Below, one piece after another: positions 1 to 5,651 of a DNA stretch of 8,221 bases. The position numbers and the translations under genes were made by a program. The notes beneath the pieces were generated by a model that did not search any database, was not told the DNA's origin, and saw nothing but the letters and a program-made list of their open reading frames with translations. Source of the stretch: Burkholderiales bacterium (GTDB lineage: Bacteria; Pseudomonadota; Gammaproteobacteria; Burkholderiales; Burkholderiaceae_B); the NCBI GenBank assembly GCA_005788065.1, contig SXZD01000076.1:1-8221 (forward strand). The letters are read 5' to 3'. Within the stretch, counting starts at the first letter, position 1, and each line of letters starts with the position of its first letter.

Positions 1-350
1 CCACCGTGTTGCGTAACCTCGGCGTAGCATTGGGCTATGGCTTGCTGGCGTATGAAAGCGCGCTACGCGGCATGGGCAAACTGGAAGTGAACATCGCCGC
101 CATTGATGCAGACATCGACAACGCGTGGGAACTGCTGGCAGAGCCCGTACAAACCGTCATGCGCCGTTATGGTTTGCCGCAACCGTATGAACGCCTGAAA
201 GAACTGACACGCGGCAAAGGCATCACCGAAGAGGCGCTGCGCACCTTCATCGGCGGGCTTGAACTGCCCGAGCCAGAGAAGGCGCGACTGCTGGCCATGA
301 CACCGCGCTCGTATATCGGCAAAGCGGCTGAGTTGGCCAAGCGCATCTGA
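1..350 (+). CDS. purB: Adenylosuccinate lyase, C-terminal part (5' end outside window)
   Basis: PurB catalyses two fumarate-releasing steps in the cytoplasm: SAICAR to AICAR in purine synthesis, and adenylosuccinate to AMP. The window opens inside the gene; the reading frame runs from base 3 to the TGA at 348-350, giving about 115 residues. The segment follows the tail of Escherichia coli-type PurB closely: T-V-L-R-N-hydrophobic-G-V near the start, then K-L-E-V-N, A-E-P-hydrophobic-Q-T-V-M-R-R-Y-G, K-E-L-T-R-G-K and finally E-K-A-R-L and M-T-P-x-x-Y-I-G. These belong to the last helices of the fumarase/aspartase-superfamily fold. The GTG at 6-8 is an internal Val codon, not a start. The gene looks intact here and has a normal terminus. 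It is the left-hand housekeeping anchor of the accessory segment. The family assignment comes from recalled family sequence, not a search. Confidence 0.95.
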   Translation, partial: TVLRNLGVALGYGLLAYESALRGMGKLEVNIAAIDADIDNAWELLAEPVQTVMRRYGLPQPYERLKELTRGKGITEEALRTFIGGLELPEPEKARLLAMTPRSYIGKAAELAKRI

Positions 351-391
351 AAAGGTTGATGCGCACAACGGGTATGGCCATTGCCTGAGTC

Positions 392-416
392 ATGCCCGTG
401 GCAACGGCTCGGGCAT
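392..416 (+). terminator. Possible purB terminator hairpin (weak)
   Basis: A perfect 7-bp inverted repeat, ATGCCCG (392-398) and CGGGCAT (410-416), with an 11-base loop, lies 41 bases past the purB stop. No T tract follows, so it is not a textbook intrinsic terminator. It could be a transcript-end hairpin or chance. Confidence 0.3.
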
Positions 417-598
417 TATCCCAGGAGGCGCCACTTCAGCGGTTGCACATTCAACTGTTCAACTCCATGCCCTTTGACCTCGAAGAAACCGAGTTGTCGG
501 AATACAAAAATCTGCATGAACGCTGGCACAACTGGCGTACCGTGCAAAAAGTCTGCGCGCATGTAGCCACCGTTGTCTTTGATGGACTGTGCTCATAA
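392..598 (+). CDS. Doubtful small ORF, 68 codons, possibly a gene remnant
   Basis: The ATG at 392 opens a 68-codon frame ending in TAA at 596-598. I do not recognise it. The middle, roughly residues 17-66, has a fairly protein-like mix of aromatic, acidic and hydrophobic residues (for example E-T-E-L-S-E-Y, then W-H-N-W-R and Q-K-V-C-A), so it could be a fragment of a once longer protein. Against it, there is no Shine-Dalgarno sequence, the ATG sits inside an inverted repeat, and a stop codon (386-388) lies just upstream in frame. It is listed so that it is not lost; most likely it is not expressed. Confidence 0.2.
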   Translation: MPVATARALSQEAPLQRLHIQLFNSMPFDLEETELSEYKNLHERWHNWRTVQKVCAHVATVVFDGLCS

Positions 599-690
599 GA
601 CATTCAATCTCGCCGTGATCGCCCCGGTCACGACAAACTGCCCCACCAGCCCTACCTTCAATCACTACCCCGATTCAGGCGCCTGTAGAA

Positions 691-719
691 GGAACCAATC
701 AGGGATTTCCCGCCACTCA
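691..719 (+). promoter_or_regulatory. hrp-box promoter of the NEL effector gene
   Basis: GGAACC at 691-696 is followed by 16 bases and then CCACTCA at 713-719. This fits the HrpL consensus GGAACC-N15/16-CCACNNA at every fixed position. HrpL is the ECF sigma factor that drives type III secretion and effector genes in Pseudomonas syringae and Erwinia. The box ends 97 bases before the ATG at 817 and points toward it. Similar elements precede the other two effector-like genes here, which makes chance unlikely. Confidence 0.82.
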
Positions 720-806
720 AAGAGGTTACAAGCGCCCGTCGCGGTTGGCCACCTTTGAGCCATCGCTGCGCGCTTTCATTTGTCCACCGCAGTGTCGCAC
801 CGCGAC

Positions 807-811
807 AGGAG
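807..811 (+). promoter_or_regulatory. Ribosome binding site that sets the start at 817
   Basis: AGGAG lies 5 bases before the ATG at 817. The same frame extends up to a TTG at 745, but that TTG has no such site, so 817 is preferred. Confidence 0.75.
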
Positions 812-816
812 CAGCA

Positions 817-2313
817 ATGCCATACCTCCAATTCAACCAAGCCGCCCAACTCACCCACACGCTTTGGAATGCCGCGCACGATGCACTTTCCCATGCGCAC
901 ACACATGCGACGCATGCAGCAACCCGATACGGCATGCCGAATATCGCAGGGTTCGCTGCACAAGTCTTGACGACCACTGGCGCTGCTGTCAGCCACGCGT
1001 GGGGCATGCGGCCGGACACCGCGCAAATGGCTGCAAACCGTGTATACATCAATGTGGGCACCACCGTCATACAACTGATGATTGATGCTGCCCAAACGCT
1101 GCTAAATGTTCGACAACACGGGCAACCGCAAATGCCGATCGCAGATCGCTTGATGCATTCCGGCGTGGTGTTTACCCTGCTCCATGCGGCAGTGCACGCC
1201 ATGGTTCGACGTACCGAATTGACACGTGACAATTACAACCAACTGGTTTTCAGTAATACCGCTGGTTTGGGTCTGATCGCCTTTGATATCCTTGTACAAA
1301 CGGTCACGCATACCGCCATTCACACGATGATGAGTTTGCCACTTCACTCCGGACTTCAGCAGGCCCAGGCAACTCCGGCAGAACTTCTTCAAGTGGCAAC
1401 TGAACAATCTGCGCAGGCCCTGCAGCCGTTTTCGCAACATGCAGATGCAGCGCAGCGTGACATTCATTCCCTTTTGAACAGTTGGCTGCATGAAGAACAC
1501 GCTGCAGAATTCATGCAGTTTTTACGACGGCTTAGCACAGAGACCATTAATGCGCGTACGCCCGATTTCAAAGTCAAGTTGGTGCAGTGGATTGACCGAC
1601 TGAATGCAGACGCCGATCTGCGCAAAGACACCTTTGCCGCAGCACTGACAGCAACTGCATCCTGCGAAGACCGGGTCACGCTTGCATTTAACCAGATGCG
1701 TGGGTTGTGCATTGCAGCCGACGTGCAGCGCGGCGACTACGACAACAGGATACCGGAGCTGCGTCGCCTGGCCCGTGGAATGTACCGTCTTGATGCATTG
1801 GAAAAAATTGCGCGCGACAAGGTCAAAACACTGGAGAGCGAAAGAGGCCGCCTGGCTTTTTTCATCGAGCCCATCGAAGTTCACCTGGCTTACCAGACAG
1901 GTCTTCACGAACGGTTGGCGCTGCCCTTAGATGCCACTCAGATGCGCTTTGCAGCGGTCTCGGAAGTGACTGAAAAGGACCTGAGTGATGCAGCCAACAA
2001 CATCCTCCAGCGCGAGCCTTCAGAATTTCCGACCTTTCTCGCACGCGACTGGGCGCCTTGGCAGGCCGTACTCAAGCGCATGGCCCCGCAAACCCATGAA
2101 GCCATGCAGACCGAATTGATTGAAAGCATGGACGAACCCTTTACAAGTCGGCTCAATGCACGTCTGGCAGAAGAAGGCTTGAGCGCTGACAGCGATGCAC
2201 AACGCACAATCGGACGCCAGATCGCAGACGAGCTGGCCGCAGAAATCATGCAGCGCCACACCGAATCCTTTTTGAAAACACAGGGCTTGGACACGCCGAA
2301 AAAAGTGTCCTGA
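817..2313 (+). CDS. NEL-domain E3 ubiquitin ligase, LRR-less type III effector candidate
   Basis: The 498-residue product has a C-terminal NEL (novel E3 ligase) domain over about residues 195-490, the class of IpaH, SspH and SlrP. Visible landmarks are H-E-E-H-A and F-L-R-R-L-S (225-240), the catalytic C-E-D motif with Cys283 and Asp285, then F-N-Q-M-R (291-295), E-K-I-A-R-D-K-V (329-336), I-E-V-x-L-A-Y-Q (353-360), M-R-F (376-378) and W-A-P-W-x-A-V-L-K-R (412-421). NEL enzymes form a thioester with host ubiquitin on the Cys and pass it to a substrate inside the host cell. IpaH-type proteins carry an N-terminal leucine-rich repeat that binds substrate and restrains the NEL. Here residues 1-190 show no LRR pattern; they are His/Ala/Thr-rich early (21-33), with several hydrophobic stretches (about 42-58, 76-98, 115-130, 145-178). 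The gene follows a hrp box and sits 22 bases before the next, broken gene. The NEL call is strong; delivery by type III secretion is inferred. Confidence 0.92.
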   Translation: MPYLQFNQAAQLTHTLWNAAHDALSHAHTHATHAATRYGMPNIAGFAAQVLTTTGAAVSHAWGMRPDTAQMAANRVYINVGTTVIQLMIDAAQTLLNVRQHGQPQMPIADRLMHSGVVFTLLHAAVHAMVRRTELTRDNYNQLVFSNTAGLGLIAFDILVQTVTHTAIHTMMSLPLHSGLQQAQATPAELLQVATEQSAQALQPFSQHADAAQRDIHSLLNSWLHEEHAAEFMQFLRRLSTETINARTPDFKVKLVQWIDRLNADADLRKDTFAAALTATASCEDRVTLAFNQMRGLCIAADVQRGDYDNRIPELRRLARGMYRLDALEKIARDKVKTLESERGRLAFFIEPIEVHLAYQTGLHERLALPLDATQMRFAAVSEVTEKDLSDAANNILQREPSEFPTFLARDWAPWQAVLKRMAPQTHEAMQTELIESMDEPFTSRLNARLAEEGLSADSDAQRTIGRQIADELAAEIMQRHTESFLKTQGLDTPKKVS

Positions 2314-2326
2314 GCAACACAGCCCT

Positions 2327-2331
2327 GGAGG
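2327..2331 (+). promoter_or_regulatory. Ribosome binding site of the broken gene at 2336
   Basis: GGAGG lies 4 bases before the ATG at 2336. It supports that ATG as the original start of the gene and suggests cotranscription with the NEL gene, which ends at 2313. Confidence 0.6.
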
Positions 2332-2335
2332 CCTC

Positions 2336-3197
2336 ATGCTGTTTAATTCCCTGTTACCCCAATCGATCGCGCAGTTGTTGAACGCACCGACAGGCTCTGC
2401 ATTCCAGGCAGGACGACCGCGCGCGCATGCAAGTGATATTGCTCTGGTAACACGCGGTCGTAACAACCACGCACAATGATTGACGCGACAGACTGAAGGC
2501 GCAGTACCAGCAGGTTCTGTTGTCATTTCAGTCGCTGAATTGATCAATCTTGAAACGCTGACCGCAGATGATCTGACAGCGCAGTTGGCAGATGATCGAC
2601 GTGCGGCCACATTCTCGCAGTGCACACAATACGCATCTGAGCTCCGTTGCGCTGCAGACAGTTACGGGCCTGATCTATCACCCCGCCAACAATCTCGTCG
2701 AAAGCCCAGTGCACGGTCAGGCACTGCCCACCCCACTGATTGAAAACCATCCCGGCTCATTCAAACAGTTTCCGTTTGTATTGCTGGCACGTTACTGCGC
2801 GGCCTTGAAAAACAACGCACTTGAAGATTTTTTCAATTCAGCATTCATCCGGCAGCGGCCCTGCTATGAAGATGTTCCAGAAAACATTCTGAACTACGGT
2901 GGCGTTCAAACTCATGACTATCCCCGCCCGGCTTGGAACCCCGCCTGCAGCCTGAATGACAACCTGCTCGGACAGTTTGCATGGGCGCAACGTCAGGCGC
3001 AGATACGCAAGCTGAATGCAGAAAGAAAACACATCTCGCAATTGTCCGCGCATGATTGGGACGCATTGGAGAGTTCGCCGGCTTTTGCAGAGGAATTGAA
3101 ACTGCAGGCAGATTTTCTATGGCTGCAGGTTCGGGAATCTGTTCCACAGGCACTGCATACGGAAGCACATCAATTGCTGCTGAGACTCCTGGGTTGA
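2336..3197 (+). pseudogene. Broken gene of unknown function downstream of the NEL gene
   Basis: The ATG at 2336 has a good ribosome binding site and opens 47 codons before a TGA at 2477-2479. Beyond the TGA the same frame stays open to 2743 with protein-like composition to about base 2630 (for example A-E-L-I-N-L-E-T-L-T-A-D-D-L). Coding character then moves to the frame that is open from 2577 and ends in TGA at 3195-3197, with a coherent stretch from about 2640 (L-I-Y-H-P-A-N-N-L, later F-A-W-A-Q-R-Q and L-L-L-R-L-L-G at the end). The frame change equals one extra base, or two missing, somewhere about 2600-2655. Read through, the product would be about 286 residues. I do not recognise a family; position in the island suggests a former effector or accessory protein. 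Alternatives are sequence errors, or two short genes, but the ATG at 2592 has no ribosome binding site. Confidence 0.6.
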
Positions 3198-3200
3198 AGC

Positions 3201-3243
3201 AAGTTCAGATGACCCGGCCTCAACGGGTCGGATGGAACTTTTT
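3201..3243 (+). terminator. Intrinsic terminator after the broken gene
   Basis: Nested inverted repeats AAGTTC (3201-3206) with GAACTT (3235-3240), and GACCCG (3211-3216) with CGGGTC (3224-3229), enclose a 7-base loop. A five-T run (3239-3243) closes the 3' side. It begins 3 bases after the stop at 3197. Its downstream arm also supplies the GGAACT of the next promoter. Confidence 0.65.
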
Positions 3244-3262
3244 GTGTCGATCAGAACACTCA
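3234..3262 (+). promoter_or_regulatory. hrp-box-like promoter of the CE-clan gene (one mismatch)
   Basis: GGAACT at 3234-3239, 16 bases, then ACACTCA at 3256-3262. It matches GGAAC(C/T)-N15/16-CCACNNA except for A in place of the first C, and shares CACTCA with the boxes at 691 and 5572. It ends 95 bases before the ATG at 3358, almost the same as the 97 bases for the NEL gene. Because it overlaps the ATG at 3232, that ATG cannot be the start on this transcript. Confidence 0.6.
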
Positions 3263-3357
3263 AGGATTCGCGCGAGTTTGAGAACTTCACCCTCAGACAT
3301 TCTGCGCCTAACGCCATTCCGGAACACACCGATCCGCGATCAACTGAAATCGACGTC

Positions 3358-4761
3358 ATGCTCACATCCAATCCAGGCACACCATCTGCCACGCCCACTG
3401 CGGCGCACTTGAACGCCCAATGGTCGTTTGCATCACCCTTTGAAACACCGCCAGCAGCCCATCACGTTCCATCCATTTTTTACACCAATCAGACCATCGC
3501 ACAGGCCGCGCAACACCGCAGCGATCAAGTAACGCTGGCCCGCGCGCAACAGGTTCTGCAATTTGCATCTGAAGCAACGGGTAACATTGCACCGCAATCG
3601 TTTTTACCGGTCTGGTTTTCACCGCAGCCATCGCTGACTGTCAGACCCATGCTGATGCCTTTCCGCTCGCCGCAGACAGACATGACAAAGCGCGGCAACC
3701 TGAACACATCTGACATCATTGACGCCCACATCCTGCAGAAGCGATATGGCGCAAACATCGCCAGCCTTGCGCGCAGATCCGCAGGCCTGACCTACAGCGC
3801 TGCCGTCAGCCAAGCAGCAGACAGACGACCCGCACACGGTCTTCATTACCATGAGATCAACATTCCACTGTTTACCCTGGTGAACTTCCGGGATGGACAA
3901 GCGCGCAGCCTCGCGCTGTACCAGCCCCGCCCGGCGGGCGTGCGGGAGTTGCTCAGAAACACGCGGGGGCGCGACGGCTGGCCGGTCCGGGTTCAGGTGG
4001 CCGAAGCAGTCAGATCCAAAGGGCAGGCCATTGATGCGCGACTCAACGAATTCTTGGCCAGCGTCGACTGGTGGGAGATTTTTCCGTCGTCGCCACGCAT
4101 TGTCATCCTGATGGACGAGCAGCGTCATGCCATTCCGGTCATCCTGGCAACATGCAACGGTGGTCGCTTTGACACCCCCGAGGGCAGAAATGCCAGGAGC
4201 AAACGCCTTGTCATCATTCTGGACTCCACTGCGGGATCTTCCGTCGGCATGTACCGGAAATTGGCAAGCCAGCATCCGGACCTTGATGTCTGGCTAAACG
4301 AGGGTTCACGGCAGGTGGATGCATACTCCTGCATCACCGACGCCATTGAAGTTGCGTGTCAGGCGTCGGATGATCCCACTGTTGTTGCGCAGGTGCGCAC
4401 ACGCGAAATATCAGCTGATGAGCGTGTGCATCTGCCCAACAGCCGACTTCGCCTCAAGCGCTCCCAAGCGGATGCCCAAGACAGTCAACTGCATCGGTTC
4501 AACCTGCCGGAGTCATTGGCCATCAGCGCACAAAGCCGCTCATTCCTGAACAATCCGGCCATCAGGCAAGACCATCCCATTATGGTCAACGCAGACGCAA
4601 CCACGCTCAGGCATCACCTGCAAGCCTCACAGGACGTGGCCAGGCGGCAGTACTTCAACAGCGACAGTTCTGCCAATCAATTGTTTACCGCCCTGAATTG
4701 CTACCTCTACACCGCCAGTGAAAGGCATGCACGGGTACTGGACGCACTTGCCGCAGCGTAA
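3358..4761 (+). CDS. Probable clan CE cysteine hydrolase/acetyltransferase effector
   Basis: The 467-residue product shows a plausible clan CE catalytic set: His257 in R-H-A-I-P-V-I-L, Asp289 in V-I-I-L-D-S-T, Gln319 and Cys325 in R-Q-V-D-A-Y-S-C-I-T-D-A. The Gln lies exactly six residues before the Cys, as in Ulp1-type SUMO proteases and YopJ-type acetyltransferases. The order strand-His-strand, strand-Asp, then Gln-x5-Cys at a helix start is that of the clan. Bacterial members are mostly effectors: deubiquitinases (SseL, ElaD), SUMO proteases (XopD) or acetyltransferases (YopJ, HopZ, PopP2). The activity cannot be chosen from sequence alone. A Gly does not follow the Cys, unlike most Ulp proteases. 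Residues 1-20 are Ser/Thr/Pro-rich, as in many type III signals. The frame is open from an ATG at 3232, but that ATG lies inside the terminator and promoter, so 3358 is chosen despite no clear Shine-Dalgarno. The gene ends 7 bases from the convergent transglycosylase gene. Confidence 0.68.
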   Translation: MLTSNPGTPSATPTAAHLNAQWSFASPFETPPAAHHVPSIFYTNQTIAQAAQHRSDQVTLARAQQVLQFASEATGNIAPQSFLPVWFSPQPSLTVRPMLMPFRSPQTDMTKRGNLNTSDIIDAHILQKRYGANIASLARRSAGLTYSAAVSQAADRRPAHGLHYHEINIPLFTLVNFRDGQARSLALYQPRPAGVRELLRNTRGRDGWPVRVQVAEAVRSKGQAIDARLNEFLASVDWWEIFPSSPRIVILMDEQRHAIPVILATCNGGRFDTPEGRNARSKRLVIILDSTAGSSVGMYRKLASQHPDLDVWLNEGSRQVDAYSCITDAIEVACQASDDPTVVAQVRTREISADERVHLPNSRLRLKRSQADAQDSQLHRFNLPESLAISAQSRSFLNNPAIRQDHPIMVNADATTLRHHLQASQDVARRQYFNSDSSANQLFTALNCYLYTASERHARVLDALAAA

Positions 4762-4768
4762 CACTCGT

Positions 4769-5389
4769 TTACCGGGTGGTCGCCACCTCCACCCACTCGG
4801 GCACCTGCCATTTGCGCTGCAGGGCGCCCAATACGAGGTTGGGATACTCCGCCTTGCCCAGCGACCCGTTATAGCGACCCAGTGCGCGAAACAGGTCACC
4901 TTTTTCCATGTCCAGGTAGTGCCTCAAAATCACGCAGCCATAGCGGATATTGGTGCGCATATTAAACAGCGTTGACGGGTTGCCGTCGCCGATGACGCGC
5001 GTCCAGAAGGGCATGACCTGCATCAAACCTCGTGCTCCTGCCGAGCTGACCGCATACTGCCTGAAGCCACTCTCAACCTCGATCAGTGCCAGCACCAGTT
5101 GAGGATCAAGCCCTGCCCGCTGTGCCTCATAGCGGGCTGTTTTGATGAGGTCATTGCGCAGCATGTCATTGGGAATTTTTTGCTTGAGCCGCGCGCTCAT
5201 GTCATTCAACCAGTAGTTTCGATGAGCCGCAGACACAAAGAGTGGCTCAGGCGGTGAGCGATCAAGTACGGCTGCCGCCAGCGCATGACGTACAGCATCA
5301 GACAGGGGTTCGTATTGCTGCTGGCCTGCCAGCACCCGTATGGGCAAAAACATCCACAGCAAAAACAGAATCAGCCACGCCTTTTGCAT
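4769..5389 (-). CDS. Secreted lytic transglycosylase, SLT domain
   Basis: The 206-residue enzyme cleaves the MurNAc-GlcNAc bond of peptidoglycan in the periplasm, leaving 1,6-anhydroMurNAc ends. A signal peptide covers residues 1-21: charged start M-Q-K, hydrophobic core, then V-L-A before the likely cleavage site. The SLT domain follows with E-V-E-S-G-F, in which Glu106 is the expected catalytic acid, then G-A-R-G-L-M-Q-V-M-P (118-127) and R-Y-N-G-S (172-176), the three standard family 1 motifs. The frame allows earlier ATGs at 5416 and 5407, but the ATG at 5389 has AAGGGA 4 bases upstream (5394-5399) and begins directly with the signal peptide. The gene is on the same strand as proS, now separated from it by the F-box gene. 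It may be a housekeeping enzyme, or serve assembly of a secretion system as P. syringae HrpH and Shigella IpgF do; a degenerate hrp box upstream hints at the latter. Confidence 0.95.
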   Translation of the reverse strand: MQKAWLILFLLWMFLPIRVLAGQQQYEPLSDAVRHALAAAVLDRSPPEPLFVSAAHRNYWLNDMSARLKQKIPNDMLRNDLIKTARYEAQRAGLDPQLVLALIEVESGFRQYAVSSAGARGLMQVMPFWTRVIGDGNPSTLFNMRTNIRYGCVILRHYLDMEKGDLFRALGRYNGSLGKAEYPNLVLGALQRKWQVPEWVEVATTR

Positions 5390-5508
5390 TGCATCCCTTG
5401 CGTTCATTAAACCCAACTTTTAAACCCTATTGAAACACAGACCGCAGGCGCTGCACATAGGATCACCCTCGCGCCATCCTCCGGATGCGGCACCTATCAC
5501 CCCATCTT

Positions 5509-5537
5509 TGGGTGACGGTTAACCCTAAAAAAGTTCC
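5509..5537 (-). promoter_or_regulatory. Degenerate hrp box facing the lytic transglycosylase gene
   Basis: Read on the minus strand, GGAACT (5537-5532) is followed by 16 bases and TCACCCA (5515-5509). Only the first C of CCACNNA is missing. It points at the transglycosylase start, about 119 bases away. It could be a real divergent promoter or a by-product of the inverted repeat at 5531-5578. Confidence 0.4.
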
Positions 5538-5578
5538 CTCCAAAAACAGCTTCGATCTGCCCCAAAAAACGGGAACTT
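5531..5578. repeat. 8-bp inverted repeat in the divergent spacer
   Basis: AAGTTCCC (5531-5538) and GGGAACTT (5571-5578) are perfect reverse complements separated by 32 bases. Each arm contains the GGAACT of one divergent hrp box, so the repeat is best explained as two back-to-back -35 elements rather than a hairpin. Confidence 0.6.
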
Positions 5579-5599
5579 GTGCACCGCAAAAACCACTCA
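5572..5599 (+). promoter_or_regulatory. hrp-box promoter of the F-box gene
   Basis: GGAACT at 5572-5577, 15 bases, then CCACTCA at 5593-5599. It matches GGAAC(C/T)-N15/16-CCACNNA and shares the whole CCACTCA with the box at 691. It ends 52 bases before the ATG at 5652. Confidence 0.78.
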
Positions 5600-5638
5600 T
5601 AGGGGTTAAACATCCATCTTCATTCATTGCGCATTCAA

Positions 5639-5645
5639 AAGAGGA
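5639..5645 (+). promoter_or_regulatory. Ribosome binding site of the F-box gene
   Basis: AAGAGGA lies 6 bases before the ATG at 5652 and supports that start. Confidence 0.65.
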
Positions 5646-5651
5646 CCACAT

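Larger units (their letters stand above)
351..816. other. Spacer between purB and the NEL effector gene
   Basis: This 466-base stretch holds no convincing gene. It contains a 7-bp inverted repeat at 392-416, a doubtful ORF at 392-598, a second small hairpin at 614-632 (7-bp stem with one G-T pair and a 5-base loop, no T tract) and the hrp-box promoter at 691-719. The remaining 720-816 would be a leader of nearly 100 nt. It may be the left junction of the inserted effector island, but I see no direct repeats or tRNA fragment marking one. Confidence 0.6.

Noticed and set aside
614..632. Hairpin as an intrinsic terminator
   Set aside because: Stem includes a G-T pair and no T tract follows; probably chance.
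745..816. An N-terminal extension of the NEL protein from 745
   Set aside because: The codon at 745 is TTG without a ribosome binding site, while the ATG at 817 has AGGAG at good spacing.
877..915. His-rich run in the NEL protein as a metal site or tandem repeat
   Set aside because: The repeat is short and irregular; nothing ties it to metal binding, so it is noted only in the gene entry.
726..1232. Minus-strand open frames opposite the start of the NEL gene
   Set aside because: Cys-rich composition typical of antisense reading of this codon use, and no ribosome binding site.
2020..2625. Long minus-strand open frame (201 codons)
   Set aside because: It is antisense to the NEL gene and the broken gene, Arg/Ser/Cys-rich with no family resemblance; a shadow of the coding strand.
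2577..3197. An independent intact gene starting at the ATG at 2592
   Set aside because: No ribosome binding site, and its first 15 or so residues look out of frame while the other frame there looks coding; a frameshifted gene explains this better.
3270..3292. A PIP-box (TTCGC-N15-TTCGC, bound by HrpB/HrpX regulators) before the CE-clan gene
   Set aside because: The spacing is 14 and the second half is TTCAC, so both parts fail; the HrpL-type element nearby fits better.
3232..3357. Start of the CE-clan gene at the ATG at 3232
   Set aside because: This ATG lies inside the terminator hairpin and inside the hrp-like box, so it would be upstream of the expected transcript start.
3619..4275. Long minus-strand open frame (218 codons)
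   Set aside because: Antisense to the CE-clan gene, no start signal and no recognisable motif; a shadow frame.
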